64,000 nt of DNA from Mesobacterium pallidum (GCF_019966535.1 NZ_JAIMID010000009.1:124001-188000), one strand, 5' to 3'; shown: positions 26,790 to 36,011, counted from the first letter of the stretch. Translations and numbers: made by a program. Notes: generated from the sequence alone by a model not told the origin.

Positions 26790-26849
26790 CTTTCACTTTT
26801 CTGAAAATACTCCGGGGTCCGGGGCAGCGCCCCGGTCCGACGGTCCGGC
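26790..26849 (-). repeat. Interspersed intergenic element, copy D1
   Basis: On the minus strand, GGGGCGCTGCCCC and neighbouring inverted repeats precede CCCCGGAGTATTTTC and AGAAAAGTGAAAG. The AT-rich end lies 12 nt after the stop of the ThiE-like gene. Confidence 0.6.
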
Positions 26850-26869
26850 TTTGGCCGAGGTGGCACTGC

Positions 26870-26944
26870 GGGGGCCAGCCCGTCGCCATTGTCTCTTGGA
26901 CCAATGGCGACGGGCTGGCCCCCGGAGTTTGTTGGCAAGTGAAG
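26870..26944 (+). repeat. Interspersed intergenic element, copy D2, with a 22-bp perfect hairpin
   Basis: 26870-26891 pairs perfectly with 26902-26923 (22 bp, 10-nt loop TCTCTTGGAC), the longest inverted repeat in the window. It is followed by CCGGAGTTTGTTGGCAAGTGAAG. The end lies 4 nt before the stop codon of the minus-strand holin gene. Copy G at 55743 shares the CCATTGTCTCTYGGACCAATG segment. Confidence 0.75.
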
Positions 26945-26948
26945 AGGA

Positions 26949-27524
26949 TCAGGCTGCGCTGCGGCGCCAGTCGTCCAGCGCCGGGTTGTCGCTGGGCTCG
27001 ATGGTTTGCAGCGTGAGCGCGGCGTCGGTCGTGGTCTGCGCCGCGCCCGGGCTGTCGAAGCGCAGGCTGCGCAGGGCCTCGACGTTCTCGACCATGGTGG
27101 GCACGGCGGCCATGGTCGTGGCGATCTCGCGCTGGAACTCCTGCCCCTTCACCTGGTGACGCGCGCCGAAATAGAAGCTGACGATGGCGCCAAGCAGCCA
27201 CCACAGGGGTTCGGGCACCAGCGCGATCCCCTGCATCCGTTCGGCGAACCACAGCGGCGAAACCATGGCCGACACGAACAGCGCCAGAGTTCCCAGCGCC
27301 ATGGCCGGTCGCGGCACGCGGTTCAGCGCATCCATGAGCCGGTCAAAGAGACCCCGGCGCGGCACGGCGAATTCCGCCCCGAACTGCGCCAGAGCTGCGG
27401 CGCGCAGCTCGGCCTCGCGCTTGGCCTGGCCCTCGGCATTGACGCGGAAGACCTCGGCCGTCTCGGCCACCACGTTGCGACCATCGCCGAAGACGGTCGA
27501 CAGCAGACGTCCGATCAGCCCCAT
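26949..27524 (-). CDS. Gene-transfer-agent-type holin (3-TM)
   Basis: A 191-residue protein matching the holin family described for gene-transfer-agent release (three predicted membrane segments). An amphipathic N-terminal third (DRLMDALNRVPRPAM) is followed by membrane segments near 73-93 and 104-122, then a soluble C-terminal tail. Holins open the inner membrane so the endolysin can reach the wall. It overlaps the endolysin gene by 10 bp, the same order as the lysis pair of Rhodobacter capsulatus GTA. No capsid or tail genes are nearby. Confidence 0.8.
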   Translation of the reverse strand: MGLIGRLLSTVFGDGRNVVAETAEVFRVNAEGQAKREAELRAAALAQFGAEFAVPRRGLFDRLMDALNRVPRPAMALGTLALFVSAMVSPLWFAERMQGIALVPEPLWWLLGAIVSFYFGARHQVKGQEFQREIATTMAAVPTMVENVEALRSLRFDSPGAAQTTTDAALTLQTIEPSDNPALDDWRRSAA

Positions 27525-28126
27525 GCCGCGACCCTCCGGGCAAACTCCGCGTCGCTCATGTGATAGCGCGGGCTGATGAATTCCTCGGCCCGGCGGATCC
27601 AGCCGCCCTTGCCGCCGGCGCGGGTGCGGGCGTATTTGCGCGAGGCGGGCCGGGCATCGGCAAGGCCGAAATAGTAGTTCCGCCGGGCGATCCCGTAGGC
27701 ATCGGCGATGTGATCCGGCGCGGCCTCACAGGCGCGCTGCGCGGCGGCGGCCGTCTGCGGGCCGATGACGCCATCGACGGTCACCTCCTGCCGCATCTGC
27801 ACCAGCAGGCGTTGCAGGATCTTCACAGCGTTGGCCCCGGCGTTGACATACATGTCGAAAACGGAGGCCTGCAGCACCTGCGGCAGGCGCGCGATCCCGG
27901 GCCGGGTGAAGTAATGGTCGATGAAGATCTCGACGGCCTGGTCGCGGGTCAGGCGCCGCACGTCCGTCGCATCGACCCGACCGTTGCCGTCCAGGTCAAG
28001 CCCCAGCCGGCGCATGGTGTGAATGGTGACCCCGTAATTCGTCGCCCCGCCCGGATCGTGCGGGTCGTTGACGTAGCCACCCTCGCGGGCGACGATCTCT
28101 GCGGCGATATCGCGGACGTTGTGCAT
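27515..28126 (-). CDS. Endolysin, glycoside hydrolase family 108 (GTA lysis cassette)
   Basis: A 203-residue muramidase-like endolysin. The GH108 catalytic start is clear: REGGYVNDPHDPGGATNYGV (14-33), with Glu15 the expected catalytic acid. A C-terminal peptidoglycan-binding region contains VDGVIGPQTAAAAQ. No signal peptide is seen, consistent with export through the adjacent holin. It lies 96 bp downstream of ccmE in the same direction. The pair is the lysis module that releases gene-transfer agents in related bacteria. Confidence 0.85.
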   Translation of the reverse strand: MHNVRDIAAEIVAREGGYVNDPHDPGGATNYGVTIHTMRRLGLDLDGNGRVDATDVRRLTRDQAVEIFIDHYFTRPGIARLPQVLQASVFDMYVNAGANAVKILQRLLVQMRQEVTVDGVIGPQTAAAAQRACEAAPDHIADAYGIARRNYYFGLADARPASRKYARTRAGGKGGWIRRAEEFISPRYHMSDAEFARRVAAWG

Positions 28127-28222
28127 GTCGCACCCCTGCTGCTGCTGCTCATGATCGCAAAAGCTGGCAGCAAGGGGTTAAGCGGGCGCAGGTTGCTCGT
28201 CACGCAAGGTGTTGCGCGGGGG

Positions 28223-28672
28223 TCAGGAGCCGGTGTCCGCTTCCTTGTAGACGCCCTGTTCCTTGAGCGCGTCGATGACCTCTTTCGGCATGTAGGTCTC
28301 GTCGTGTTTGGCAAGGATTTCCGAGGCTTCGAAGACGCCGTTGATGTAGCGCCCGGTGCCGACCATGCCCTGGTTTTCCTCGAAGAGGTCGGGCAGGATG
28401 CCTTCGAAGGTCACCGGCACCGAGGCGCCGCCATCGGTCACGCTGAACGAAACCACATGGCCCTGGCCGCGACGCAGCGAGCCTTCCTCGACCAGCCCGC
28501 CGATGCGGAAGGTCTCGTTCGCCGAGGGCGGTTCGGCCAGCACCTGGCTGGGCGAGCGGAAGAAGTTGATGCCGTCGCGCATGGCATAGCCGATCAGCCC
28601 CGTTGCGAGGATCAGGGCGAAGACGGTGACAAAGATCACCTGGATCCGGCGGGTCTTTTTCAGCGACTTCAT
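28223..28672 (-). CDS. ccmE: Cytochrome c maturation heme chaperone CcmE
   Basis: CcmE receives heme in the periplasm and passes it to apocytochrome c. The 149-residue protein has an N-terminal membrane anchor (IQVIFVTVFALILATGLIGYAM), an OB-fold domain, and the heme-binding AKHDETYMPKEV, with the covalent-attachment histidine and following tyrosine. The ATG at 28672 is preferred to an upstream one at 28711. It is isolated from other ccm genes here, as often in alphaproteobacteria. Confidence 0.95.
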   Translation of the reverse strand: MKSLKKTRRIQVIFVTVFALILATGLIGYAMRDGINFFRSPSQVLAEPPSANETFRIGGLVEEGSLRRGQGHVVSFSVTDGGASVPVTFEGILPDLFEENQGMVGTGRYINGVFEASEILAKHDETYMPKEVIDALKEQGVYKEADTGS

Positions 28673-28772
28673 GGCACGGCCTCCGACATTCTGTAAACGC
28701 GATGTAATCATCCGCGGCGCGATTGCAACGGGATCATATCGCCGCAGGCGAGGCCGTCCAATGCGCCTTTGG

Positions 28773-29585
28773 TCAGGCTTTCTCGAACGTGATCTCGCGG
28801 CGCAGGAACCGGGTGGCTCCGCCCGACACGCGCTTAGGGTCGCCCGTGGTCAGGAACTTGGAATTGTCGCCGGCCCCGCGCTTGTCCGGGTGACGTTCCA
28901 GGTAGTCGGCCAGGCTGTCGGCCACGAGCCGCGGCTGGGAAAAGACCTCGACATCCGGGCCAAGCGCGTCCTGGAAGATCTCCTCCATCAGCGGGTAATG
29001 GGTGCAGCCGAGCACGGCCGCCTCAGGCTTTGGCATCTTGCGTTTCAGCGCGTCGACATGGCTGCGCACGAGGGCTTCGGCGAGGATCATGTCGCCCTCT
29101 TCGATCGCGTCGACCACCCCGCCGCAGGCCTGCGCCTCGACATCGACGCCGATGGCGCGGAAGGCCAGTTCGCGCTGGAAAGCGCGGCTGCTGACCGTCG
29201 CCGGCGTGGCGAACAACGCGACGTTCTGCACGGCCACCTGCCGCGGCGGGGAATTGTCGCCCCACTGGCGTTCGGTCAACGCCTCGATCAGCGGCACGAA
29301 GACGCCCAGCACGCGCTTGTCGCGGGGCACCCAGGATTCCTGCATACGGCGCAGCGCAGCGGCGCTGGCGGTGTTGCAGGCCAGGATCACCAGGTCGCAG
29401 CCTTCGTCGAACAGGCGCTGCACGGCGGCCGTGGTCAGGTCGTAGATGTCATCAGCATCCCGCACGCCATAAGGCGCGTGGGCGTTGTCGCCGAAATAGA
29501 CCACCGGCAGGTCCGGCAGGCGCTTGGTCACGGCGTCGAGCACGGTCAAACCGCCCAGGCCGGAATCGAAAATACCAACTGACAT
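28773..29585 (-). CDS. murI: Glutamate racemase
   Basis: MurI makes D-glutamate for peptidoglycan. The 270-residue protein starts [18 protein letters not shown] and carries both catalytic cysteine regions, ILACNTASA and [10 protein letters not shown]. The ATG at 29585 lies 7 bp after the acyltransferase stop, so both are probably in one transcript. A longer upstream frame adds a serine-rich stretch that is not part of the family. Confidence 0.95.
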   Translation of the reverse strand: MSVGIFDSGLGGLTVLDAVTKRLPDLPVVYFGDNAHAPYGVRDADDIYDLTTAAVQRLFDEGCDLVILACNTASAAALRRMQESWVPRDKRVLGVFVPLIEALTERQWGDNSPPRQVAVQNVALFATPATVSSRAFQRELAFRAIGVDVEAQACGGVVDAIEEGDMILAEALVRSHVDALKRKMPKPEAAVLGCTHYPLMEEIFQDALGPDVEVFSQPRLVADSLADYLERHPDKRGAGDNSKFLTTGDPKRVSGGATRFLRREITFEKA

Positions 29586-29592
29586 GAGGCGC

Positions 29593-30477
29593 TTAGTGCT
29601 TTCCGAGCTTTTCGTGTTTTTCTTCGAACTCGAAACCGTACCCGAGGTGAACGAGGGGCTTCGGGGAAAGCTCATACGTCGATTTGCGCAGGAAATCCAT
29701 CAATTCCCGCGTGTCCCGGGCGCGTGCGGCAATTTCGTCCGGCGGGATCGGTGCGCCGATGGCCAAGCTGACCGGCGTGCCGACGCGTGCGCGGAATTCA
29801 CGGATCAGGAGCCCCATGCGCAGCGTCGTGTGCAGGTGGCTGGCCAGTTGGAACATGCGGCTGGTGTGGCCGTCGAAATAGACCGGCACGACCGTGGCGC
29901 CGGACCGCGCGATCATCCGCGCCGTGAACCCGCGCCACCCGGGATCGAGCGGGTGCGAAAAGGGAGTGGCGGCGGTCGAAACGGTGCCGCCGGGAAAGAC
30001 ACCCACCGCGCCGCCGGCCTGCAGGTAGTCAAGCGCCAGGCGCCGCGTCTCGAGGTTCGTCGCGACGGCCGCGCGCGTCTCGTCGAAGGCGATGGGCAGG
30101 ATCACGCGGGCAAGGTCGTCGGACTTGCGAAACACCTGGTGCGCAAGGATGCGGAAATCGCCGCGCGTCGCGGACAGCAGATGCCCCAGCACCAGCCCGT
30201 CGAGGATGCCGTAGGGGTGGTTCGCGATCACCACCAGCGGGCCGTCGCGCGGGATCATGTCCAGCGAGCCTGAAATCAGCTCGAGCGACAGACGGTAGCG
30301 TTCGACCATCACCTGCCAGAAATCCCGCCCCTCGCCCACTTCGAGGTCGTAGCCCCTCGCCTTGCGGATCAGGCCGATGCGGCCGGTGGCATTCTCCATC
30401 AGCTTGATCAGGGTACGGCCGCCGCGGGTGGCAGCCGAATGGGCGTAAGAGATATCGCGGGCGACGTGGCGGGTCAT
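29593..30477 (-). CDS. Lysophospholipid/1-acylglycerol acyltransferase family protein
   Basis: A 294-residue PlsC-like acyltransferase. The catalytic NHxxxxD motif is NHPYGILDG near residue 86, followed by the substrate-binding region GVFPGGTVS near 160. Enzymes of this group acylate lysophospholipids or, in the OlsA branch, lyso-ornithine lipid; which applies cannot be told. It precedes murI by a few bases. Confidence 0.85.
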   Translation of the reverse strand: MTRHVARDISYAHSAATRGGRTLIKLMENATGRIGLIRKARGYDLEVGEGRDFWQVMVERYRLSLELISGSLDMIPRDGPLVVIANHPYGILDGLVLGHLLSATRGDFRILAHQVFRKSDDLARVILPIAFDETRAAVATNLETRRLALDYLQAGGAVGVFPGGTVSTAATPFSHPLDPGWRGFTARMIARSGATVVPVYFDGHTSRMFQLASHLHTTLRMGLLIREFRARVGTPVSLAIGAPIPPDEIAARARDTRELMDFLRKSTYELSPKPLVHLGYGFEFEEKHEKLGKH

Positions 30478-30493
30478 GGTCTATGGCCGTGCA

Positions 30494-30518
30494 AGGGGCG
30501 CCGGCGGGCGGCGCCCCT
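30494..30518 (-). terminator. Hairpin after the indolepyruvate oxidoreductase gene
   Basis: AGGGGCGCC (30494-30502) pairs with GGCGCCCCT (30510-30518) over 9 bp. It lies 40-65 bp past the stop of the oxidoreductase. There is no T-run, so it may be a 3' stabiliser or Rho-assisted end. Confidence 0.45.
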
Positions 30519-30559
30519 GCCTATGAAACACGGGCGTGACAGAGATATGACAGGCTTGG

Positions 30560-33500
30560 CTATTGCGCGGCCTTCGCCTGCTGTTCGCCGCCGGCGCGGA
30601 TCACGGCCAGCAGTTCTTCGCGCCGCTTGGCGGCTTTCGCCTCGTTTGCCTCCTTCACCGGCCCGTATCCCTTGATCTGCAAGGGCAATTTGGCAAGCGC
30701 CACGATCGGGTCGCGGGTCGCGTCGGTGAGCCTGGGCAGCACCTCGGCCATGTCCGCCTCGTATTGTGTGATCAGCGCCCGCTCCATCCTGCGCTCGGCC
30801 GAGCGCCCGAAGGGATCAAGCGGCGTGCCGCGCAGGCCCTTCATCCTGGCCAGGACCTTGAGCATCCGCCCCATGCCTTCGCCGAACTGGCGCTTGACCG
30901 GGCGGCCGTCGGGGCCGGTCTTGCTGAGGATCGGCGGCGCCATGTGGTAGGACATCTTGAAATCCCCCTCAAAGACCTCGCCGGCCTTCTCGCGCGTGTC
31001 GAGCAGCAGCCGCGCCACCTCGTATTCGTCCTTGTAGGACAAGAGCTTGTGATAGCCGAGCGCCACGGCTTCGCGGACCTCGGCATCCGCGATCCCGTCC
31101 ACCAGCTTGCGGTAGCGTTTCGCCAGTCGCTTGGACTGGTAGGCGGTCAGGTGTTCGGCGCGGAAGGCGATCCGATCCTCCAGCGTCTTCGGCAGCGCGA
31201 CCACCTTGGGCGCGGCCATGCGCGCCGCCTCTTCGGGGTGCAGGACGGCCCAGCGGCCGATTTCGAAGGCGCGCAGGTTGCGCTCGACGGCCGCACCGTT
31301 CAGGCGGATCGCCTCCTGGATCGCTTCGCGCGACAGCGGGACAAGGCCCTTCTGCCAGGCCGCGCCAAAGATCATCATGTTGGAAAAGATCGAATCGCCC
31401 ATGACGGCCCGCGCCAGTTCGCTGGCGTCGAACAGGGTCACCCGGTCGCGCAGCCGGGCCTGCAGCGACAGCTCGAGTTGCGCGCTCGGGATGCGGAACT
31501 CGGTGTTGCGGGTGAAATCGCCGGTGACGATCTCGTGGTTATTGACCACCGCGCCCGTGCGGCCCGAGGCGGTCAGGCCCAGCGTCTTGGCCCCGGCGCT
31601 GACCACCAGATCGCCGCCGATCAGCGCGTCCGCCTCGCCCGTCGCGACCCGGATAGCACTGATATCGCAGGGGGAATTAGCCAGACGGCAATGGATATGC
31701 ACCGCGCCGCCCTTCTGGGCAAGGCCCGCCATCTCCATCATGCCTGCACCCTTGCCGTCGATCTGGGCGGCCTGGGCCAGCACCGCGCCGATGGTCACGA
31801 CGCCCGTGCCGCCAACCCCGGTGATGACCACGTTCCAGGTGCCGTCGATCTGCGGCAGCGCCGGTTCCACCATGTCCGGCAGGTCCAGCTGAGCGGTTTC
31901 CGACTTCTTCACCTTGGCGCCTTCGAGCGTCACGAAGGACGGACAGAAGCCCTTGAGGCAGGAAAAATCCCTGTTGCAGGCCGATTGGTCGATGGCGCGC
32001 TTGCGGCCCAGTTCGGTTTCCTCGGGGACGATGGCGACGCAGTTCGACTGCACGCCGCAATCGCCGCAGCCTTCACAGACATCGGTGTTGATAAAGACGC
32101 GCTTGTCCGGGTCCGGGAAGGTGCCGCGCTTGCGGCGGCGGCGTTTTTCGGCCGCGCAGGTCTGCAGGTAGAGGATGGCCGTGGTGCCCTCGTACTGCGC
32201 GAACTTGCGCTGAACGGCGTCCATCTCGGCCCGCTCATGAACTTCAAGACCGGAGGGGAAGTTATTGAGATCAATATCCTCTTTCTCGTCATAGACCAGC
32301 GCCACATGCGGCAGTCCGATGGCCAGAAGCTCGCGCGCGATGCGCGGGGCGGTCAGCCCCCCGTCATTGCCCTGCCCGCCTGTCATGGCGACCGCGTCGT
32401 TGTAAAGCAGCTTGTAGGTGATGCGCGTGCCGGCCGCATGGGCCGCGCGGATCGCCTGGATGCCCGAGTGGTTGTAGGTCCCGTCGCCGAGGTTCTGGAA
32501 GACATGCGGGGTCGTCGAGAACGGCGCCTCGCCGATCCAGTTCGCGCCTTCGGCCCCCATGTGGGTAAAGCCCAGCGTCTCGCGGTCCATCCATTGCGCC
32601 ATGTAGTGACAGCCGATCCCGGCATAGGCGCGGCTGCCCTCGGGCACCTTGGTCGAGGTGTTGTGCGGGCAGCCGGCGCAGAAATACGGCACCCGCGCCG
32701 CGAGGTCCTGCGCATTGTCGGCGCGGCGCGCCTCGGCCAGCTGCGCCATGCCGGCGCGGATGCCGTCGGTCTCGCGGCCTTCCTCGCAGAGGATCGTGCC
32801 CAGCCGCTCGGCGATCATTACCGGATCCAGCGCGGACTTGGTCTGGAACAGCTCGGGCCCGTGCATGGACCCTGCCCCGCCACCCTTGTGCCAGCCATAG
32901 ACCCGGCGGCCGCGACGGTCGTCAAAGATCGCCTCCTTGACCTGCACCTCGATCAGCTTGCGCTTTTCCTCGACCACCACGATCAACTCGAGCCCCTCGG
33001 CCCAGTCGTGAAAGCCCTGCATGTCTATCGGCCAGACCTGCCCCACCTTGTAGGTGGTGATGCCCAGCCGCTCGGCCTCGGCCTCGTCGATATTGAGCAG
33101 GCTCAGCGCGTGAACGAGGTCCAGCCAGTTCTTGCCCGCCGCGACGAAACCGATCTTTGCGCCCGGCTTGCCCCAGACGCGGTGGTTGATCTTGTTGGCA
33201 TGGGCGAAGGCTTCGGCCGCGAAGCGCTTGTGGTCGATCATCCGCGCCTCCTGCAGGTGCGGCGTGTCCTGCAGCCGGATGTTCAAGCCCCCGTCGGGCA
33301 TGGGAAAATCGGGCTGAACCACGTTCATCCGATCCGGGCTGCCATCGACCACGGCCGTGGTTTCGATGGTATCCTTCATGGTCTTCAGCCCGACCCAGAG
33401 GCCGGAAAAGCGGCTCAGCGCCCAGCCGTAGATGCCGTAGTCGAGGATCTCCTGCACGCCCGCGGGGGACACGATCGGCATGTAGGCATCGACCAGCGCC

Positions 33501-33982
33501 CATTCGGACTGGTGCAGCACGGTCGAGCTTTCGCCGGTGTGATCATCGCCCATGGCAACCAGCACGCCGCCATGCGCCGACGTCCCGGCCATGTTGGCAT
33601 GGCGGAAGGCATCGCCCGTCCGGTCCACGCCCGGCCCCTTGCCGTACCAAAGCCCGAAGACCCCGTCATACTTGCCCTCACCGCGCAGCTCGGCCTGCTG
33701 CGCACCCCACAAAGCTGTCGCCGCGAGGTCTTCGTTCAGACCGGGCTGAAAGCGGATGTCATGCTCGGTCAGCAGCTTTTCGGCGCGCTGCATCTGCATG
33801 TCGACGGAGCCCAGCGGCGAGCCGCGATACCCGGTGCACAGCCCGGCCGTGTTCAGCCCGGCCTGTCGGTCGCGTTCCTTCTGCATCAACATGAGACGCA
33901 CCAGCGCCTGGGTTCCGGTCAGCAGCACCGGCGATTTCGTCAGATCGAAGCGGTCCTGCAACGAGACGGCCTGTAGGGTCAT
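30560..33982 (-). CDS. Indolepyruvate ferredoxin oxidoreductase, fused alpha/gamma type
   Basis: A 1140-residue enzyme that oxidatively decarboxylates aryl-pyruvates to aryl-acetyl-CoA with ferredoxin as acceptor, used in aromatic amino acid breakdown. The N-terminal pyruvate-binding part contains LLTGTQALVRLMLMQ and GYRGSPLGSVD. The thiamine-diphosphate region has HMGAEGANWIGEAPF. A cysteine cluster near 650 (CEGCGDCGVQSNC) binds Fe-S. The C-terminal gamma part begins around VITGVGGTGVVTIGAVLAQA. The ATG at 33982 follows AGGAGGAG. It is divergent from a LysR gene that may control it. Confidence 0.92.
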   Translation of the reverse strand: MTLQAVSLQDRFDLTKSPVLLTGTQALVRLMLMQKERDRQAGLNTAGLCTGYRGSPLGSVDMQMQRAEKLLTEHDIRFQPGLNEDLAATALWGAQQAELRGEGKYDGVFGLWYGKGPGVDRTGDAFRHANMAGTSAHGGVLVAMGDDHTGESSTVLHQSEWALVDAYMPIVSPAGVQEILDYGIYGWALSRFSGLWVGLKTMKDTIETTAVVDGSPDRMNVVQPDFPMPDGGLNIRLQDTPHLQEARMIDHKRFAAEAFAHANKINHRVWGKPGAKIGFVAAGKNWLDLVHALSLLNIDEAEAERLGITTYKVGQVWPIDMQGFHDWAEGLELIVVVEEKRKLIEVQVKEAIFDDRRGRRVYGWHKGGGAGSMHGPELFQTKSALDPVMIAERLGTILCEEGRETDGIRAGMAQLAEARRADNAQDLAARVPYFCAGCPHNTSTKVPEGSRAYAGIGCHYMAQWMDRETLGFTHMGAEGANWIGEAPFSTTPHVFQNLGDGTYNHSGIQAIRAAHAAGTRITYKLLYNDAVAMTGGQGNDGGLTAPRIARELLAIGLPHVALVYDEKEDIDLNNFPSGLEVHERAEMDAVQRKFAQYEGTTAILYLQTCAAEKRRRRKRGTFPDPDKRVFINTDVCEGCGDCGVQSNCVAIVPEETELGRKRAIDQSACNRDFSCLKGFCPSFVTLEGAKVKKSETAQLDLPDMVEPALPQIDGTWNVVITGVGGTGVVTIGAVLAQAAQIDGKGAGMMEMAGLAQKGGAVHIHCRLANSPCDISAIRVATGEADALIGGDLVVSAGAKTLGLTASGRTGAVVNNHEIVTGDFTRNTEFRIPSAQLELSLQARLRDRVTLFDASELARAVMGDSIFSNMMIFGAAWQKGLVPLSREAIQEAIRLNGAAVERNLRAFEIGRWAVLHPEEAARMAAPKVVALPKTLEDRIAFRAEHLTAYQSKRLAKRYRKLVDGIADAEVREAVALGYHKLLSYKDEYEVARLLLDTREKAGEVFEGDFKMSYHMAPPILSKTGPDGRPVKRQFGEGMGRMLKVLARMKGLRGTPLDPFGRSAERRMERALITQYEADMAEVLPRLTDATRDPIVALAKLPLQIKGYGPVKEANEAKAAKRREELLAVIRAGGEQQAKAAQ

Positions 33983-34049
33983 GCGGTCTCCTCCTCTGTG
34001 CTCCAGCTTGCCCAAGGAACGGGCAGATGTGTAGCTCTGTCGTGATAAT

Positions 34050-34068
34050 AGGTCGCAATTGCTGACCT
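34050..34068. promoter_or_regulatory. Candidate LysR-type operator
   Basis: AGGTC-N9-GACCT contains the T-N11-A dyad that LysR-family proteins commonly bind. It lies in the gap between the LysR gene and the indolepyruvate oxidoreductase gene. Confidence 0.45.
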
Positions 34069-34165
34069 GTATAGAGTGCGGAGATCAATTTTCCGGTAAG
34101 AGATTGGTGACCTTCGCCCGCCATGCTGTATGTAAAGGCGCGAGCAGGACGAAACGGATGGCAAA

Positions 34166-35074
34166 ATGGACTGGGACAAGCTCAGAATCTTCCACGCGGT
34201 CGCGGACGCGGGCAGCCTGACCCATGCGGGTGAGGCGCTGCACCTGTCGCAATCGGCGGTCAGCCGCCAGATCCGCGCGCTCGAGGAATCGCTGAACACC
34301 ACCCTGTTCCACCGCCATGCCCGCGGGCTGATCCTGACCGAGCAGGGCGAATTGCTGTTCGATGCCACGGCCGCCATGTCCAAGCGACTCGAGGCGGCAT
34401 CGGCGCGCATCAAGGACAGCGAAGAAGAGGTGTTCGGCGAGTTGCGCGTCACCACGACCATTGCCTTCGGCTCGCTCTGGCTGGCCCCGCGCCTGCCCAA
34501 GCTCTACGAGAAATACCCCGACCTCAACATCGACCTCATGCTCGAAGAACGCGTGCTGGACCTGCCCATGCGCGAGGCCGATGTCGCCATCCGCATGAAG
34601 GAACCCAGCCAGGCGGACCTGATCCGCCGCCGCCTGATGTCCGTGCGCATGCGCCTTTACGCCTCGCCCGATTACATCCGCGCAAAGGGCCTTCCCGAAC
34701 GGCTCGAGGACATGGGCAATCACCGTCTGATCTGCCAGAGCCCCAGCTCGACCCAGGTCAGTGCGGGCGCCAGCCTCGTGGCCGAGTTGATGACCTATGA
34801 CGTGCATTCGCTGCTGACCGTGAACAATTACTTCGGCGTGCTTCAAGGCGTGCTCAACGATCTCGGCATCGGCGTGTTGCCCGATTACCTGGTCGAGGAT
34901 TTCCCCGACCTGCTGCGCGTGCTGCCCAATGTCGAATCGAACGAGGTGCCCGTCTTCCTCGCCTTCCCCGAGGAGCTGCGCGCCTCGAAGCGAGTCGCCG
35001 CGTTCCGGGATTTCGTGACCGAAGAGATCATGGATCACCGGCGCAAGCTGCGCGACGAAGCGGCCGTGGCCTGA
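34166..35074 (+). CDS. LysR-family transcriptional regulator
   Basis: A 302-residue regulator. The helix-turn-helix (FHAVADAGSLTHAGEALHLSQSAVSRQIRALEESL) is near residues 8-42, followed by a LysR substrate domain starting FGELRVTTTIAFGS. The gene is divergent from the indolepyruvate oxidoreductase, with a T-N11-A dyad between them, so control of that gene is a reasonable inference. Its ligand is unknown. Confidence 0.92.
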   Translation: MDWDKLRIFHAVADAGSLTHAGEALHLSQSAVSRQIRALEESLNTTLFHRHARGLILTEQGELLFDATAAMSKRLEAASARIKDSEEEVFGELRVTTTIAFGSLWLAPRLPKLYEKYPDLNIDLMLEERVLDLPMREADVAIRMKEPSQADLIRRRLMSVRMRLYASPDYIRAKGLPERLEDMGNHRLICQSPSSTQVSAGASLVAELMTYDVHSLLTVNNYFGVLQGVLNDLGIGVLPDYLVEDFPDLLRVLPNVESNEVPVFLAFPEELRASKRVAAFRDFVTEEIMDHRRKLRDEAAVA

Positions 35075-35191
35075 CCGCGAATCGCTATTGAAACCGGCAG
35101 GCGTGCGCTAACATGCTGCAATACCTACCTATTGGTGTGCGATATGCGCAACACGCATGGCCGTTATGCTGCGTCTGCGGCATGAAAAGTC

Positions 35192-35220
35192 TTGATCGTA
35201 CGCGGACTGCTCACTAATTC
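35192..35220 (+). promoter_or_regulatory. Sigma-70-like promoter of the small RNA
   Basis: TTGATC (35192-35197) and TAATTC (35215-35220) are separated by exactly 17 bp. Transcription would begin near 35227. Confidence 0.55.
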
Positions 35221-35226
35221 ATCCCT

Positions 35227-35306
35227 TGAAGGCGGCGACGCTTCGCGCTTGCCCCTTCACCTCCCTGTTGGACTACGGCCGAGCTTAGTGCTCGGCCTTT
35301 TTTTTT
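35227..35306 (+). ncRNA. Candidate small RNA, suhB/mmgR (alpha-r8)-like
   Basis: An 80-nt transcript is predicted. A 5' stem-loop GAAGG...CCTTC (35229-35259) with an inner GC stem is followed by a single-stranded ACCTCCCTGTTGGACTAC. It ends with an 8-bp terminator stem GGCCGAGC/GCTCGGCC (35277-35297) and nine T residues. The size, order of elements and the exposed CCTCCCT resemble the suhB/mmgR small RNAs of alphaproteobacteria, which use a C-rich unpaired region; this family match is from memory. The rest of the gap (35075-35190) shows no gene. Confidence 0.6.
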
Positions 35307-35374
35307 GGCCATCGGCGGTAGTCAACCGCCCGCATTGATGCAATCTTCGTGGATTGCGGGGACCGGAGGGACAG

Positions 35375-35938
35375 ATGACCGACCAGCACGAGATGACCTG
35401 CGACTGCGGCCGGACCCGATGGCAGATCGACGGCGCCCAGCCGGGCCGTGTGGTGACGTGCTACTGCGCCGATTGCCAAGCCTATGCCAAGCATCTTGGC
35501 GCCGCTGGCTACCTCGACAGCGCGGGCGGGACCAAGCTGCGGCAGACCATCCCGGTGGCGATCTCCTTTCCCGATGGGACGGACCGGGTCGGGCTGACCC
35601 GACTTGGCCCCAGGGGGCTGTTCCGCTGGCACACCACCTGCTGCAACACGCCCATCGCCAACACCCTGCCGAAGCCGGGATTTCCCTTTGTCGGCGCGGT
35701 GTTGCGTCCCGAGGACGACAGCTTTGGCCGGACCCGCGCGCAGGTGCAGACCAAGGCCGCCCGGCGCCCCGTCAAGGAACGCGGGATGCTTGGTGCCGTC
35801 GCGACGCTCTTTGCCCGCGCGGCCCAGGCAAAGCTGTCCGGCCGCAGTGCCAGCCCGTTCTTCACCGCCGGCGGTGCGCCCATCGCGCCCCCGACCGTGC
35901 TGACACTCGAGGAACGCGCGGCCGCGACACCGCGCTGA
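35375..35938 (+). CDS. DUF6151 / glutathione-dependent formaldehyde-activating-like protein
   Basis: A 187-residue protein whose N-terminal half has the zinc-ligand layout of the Gfa/CENP-V fold: CDCG near 9-12 and TCYCADCQAYAKHL near 31-44, with CCNTPI around 90. Proteins of this kind are usually annotated DUF6151; no reaction is established. The ATG at 35375 follows GGAGGG. It is separated from the small RNA terminator by about 70 bp and lies alone before purL. Confidence 0.7.
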   Translation: MTDQHEMTCDCGRTRWQIDGAQPGRVVTCYCADCQAYAKHLGAAGYLDSAGGTKLRQTIPVAISFPDGTDRVGLTRLGPRGLFRWHTTCCNTPIANTLPKPGFPFVGAVLRPEDDSFGRTRAQVQTKAARRPVKERGMLGAVATLFARAAQAKLSGRSASPFFTAGGAPIAPPTVLTLEERAAATPR

Positions 35939-36011
35939 AGCCGCGCGGCCCCTTCCCCCCAAGTCCTGCATGGCTTAAAGAGCGGCCAAGCCGACATTGG
36001 GGGTACATGGG

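Noticed and set aside
26949..28126. Prophage remnant interpretation of the holin/endolysin pair
   Set aside because: No integrase, attachment sites, capsid or tail genes nearby, and the pair matches the stand-alone GTA lysis cassette.
30563..33976. 1137-codon plus-strand frame opposite the indolepyruvate oxidoreductase
   Set aside because: Composition-driven antisense frame; the minus-strand product is unmistakable and has a strong ribosome site.
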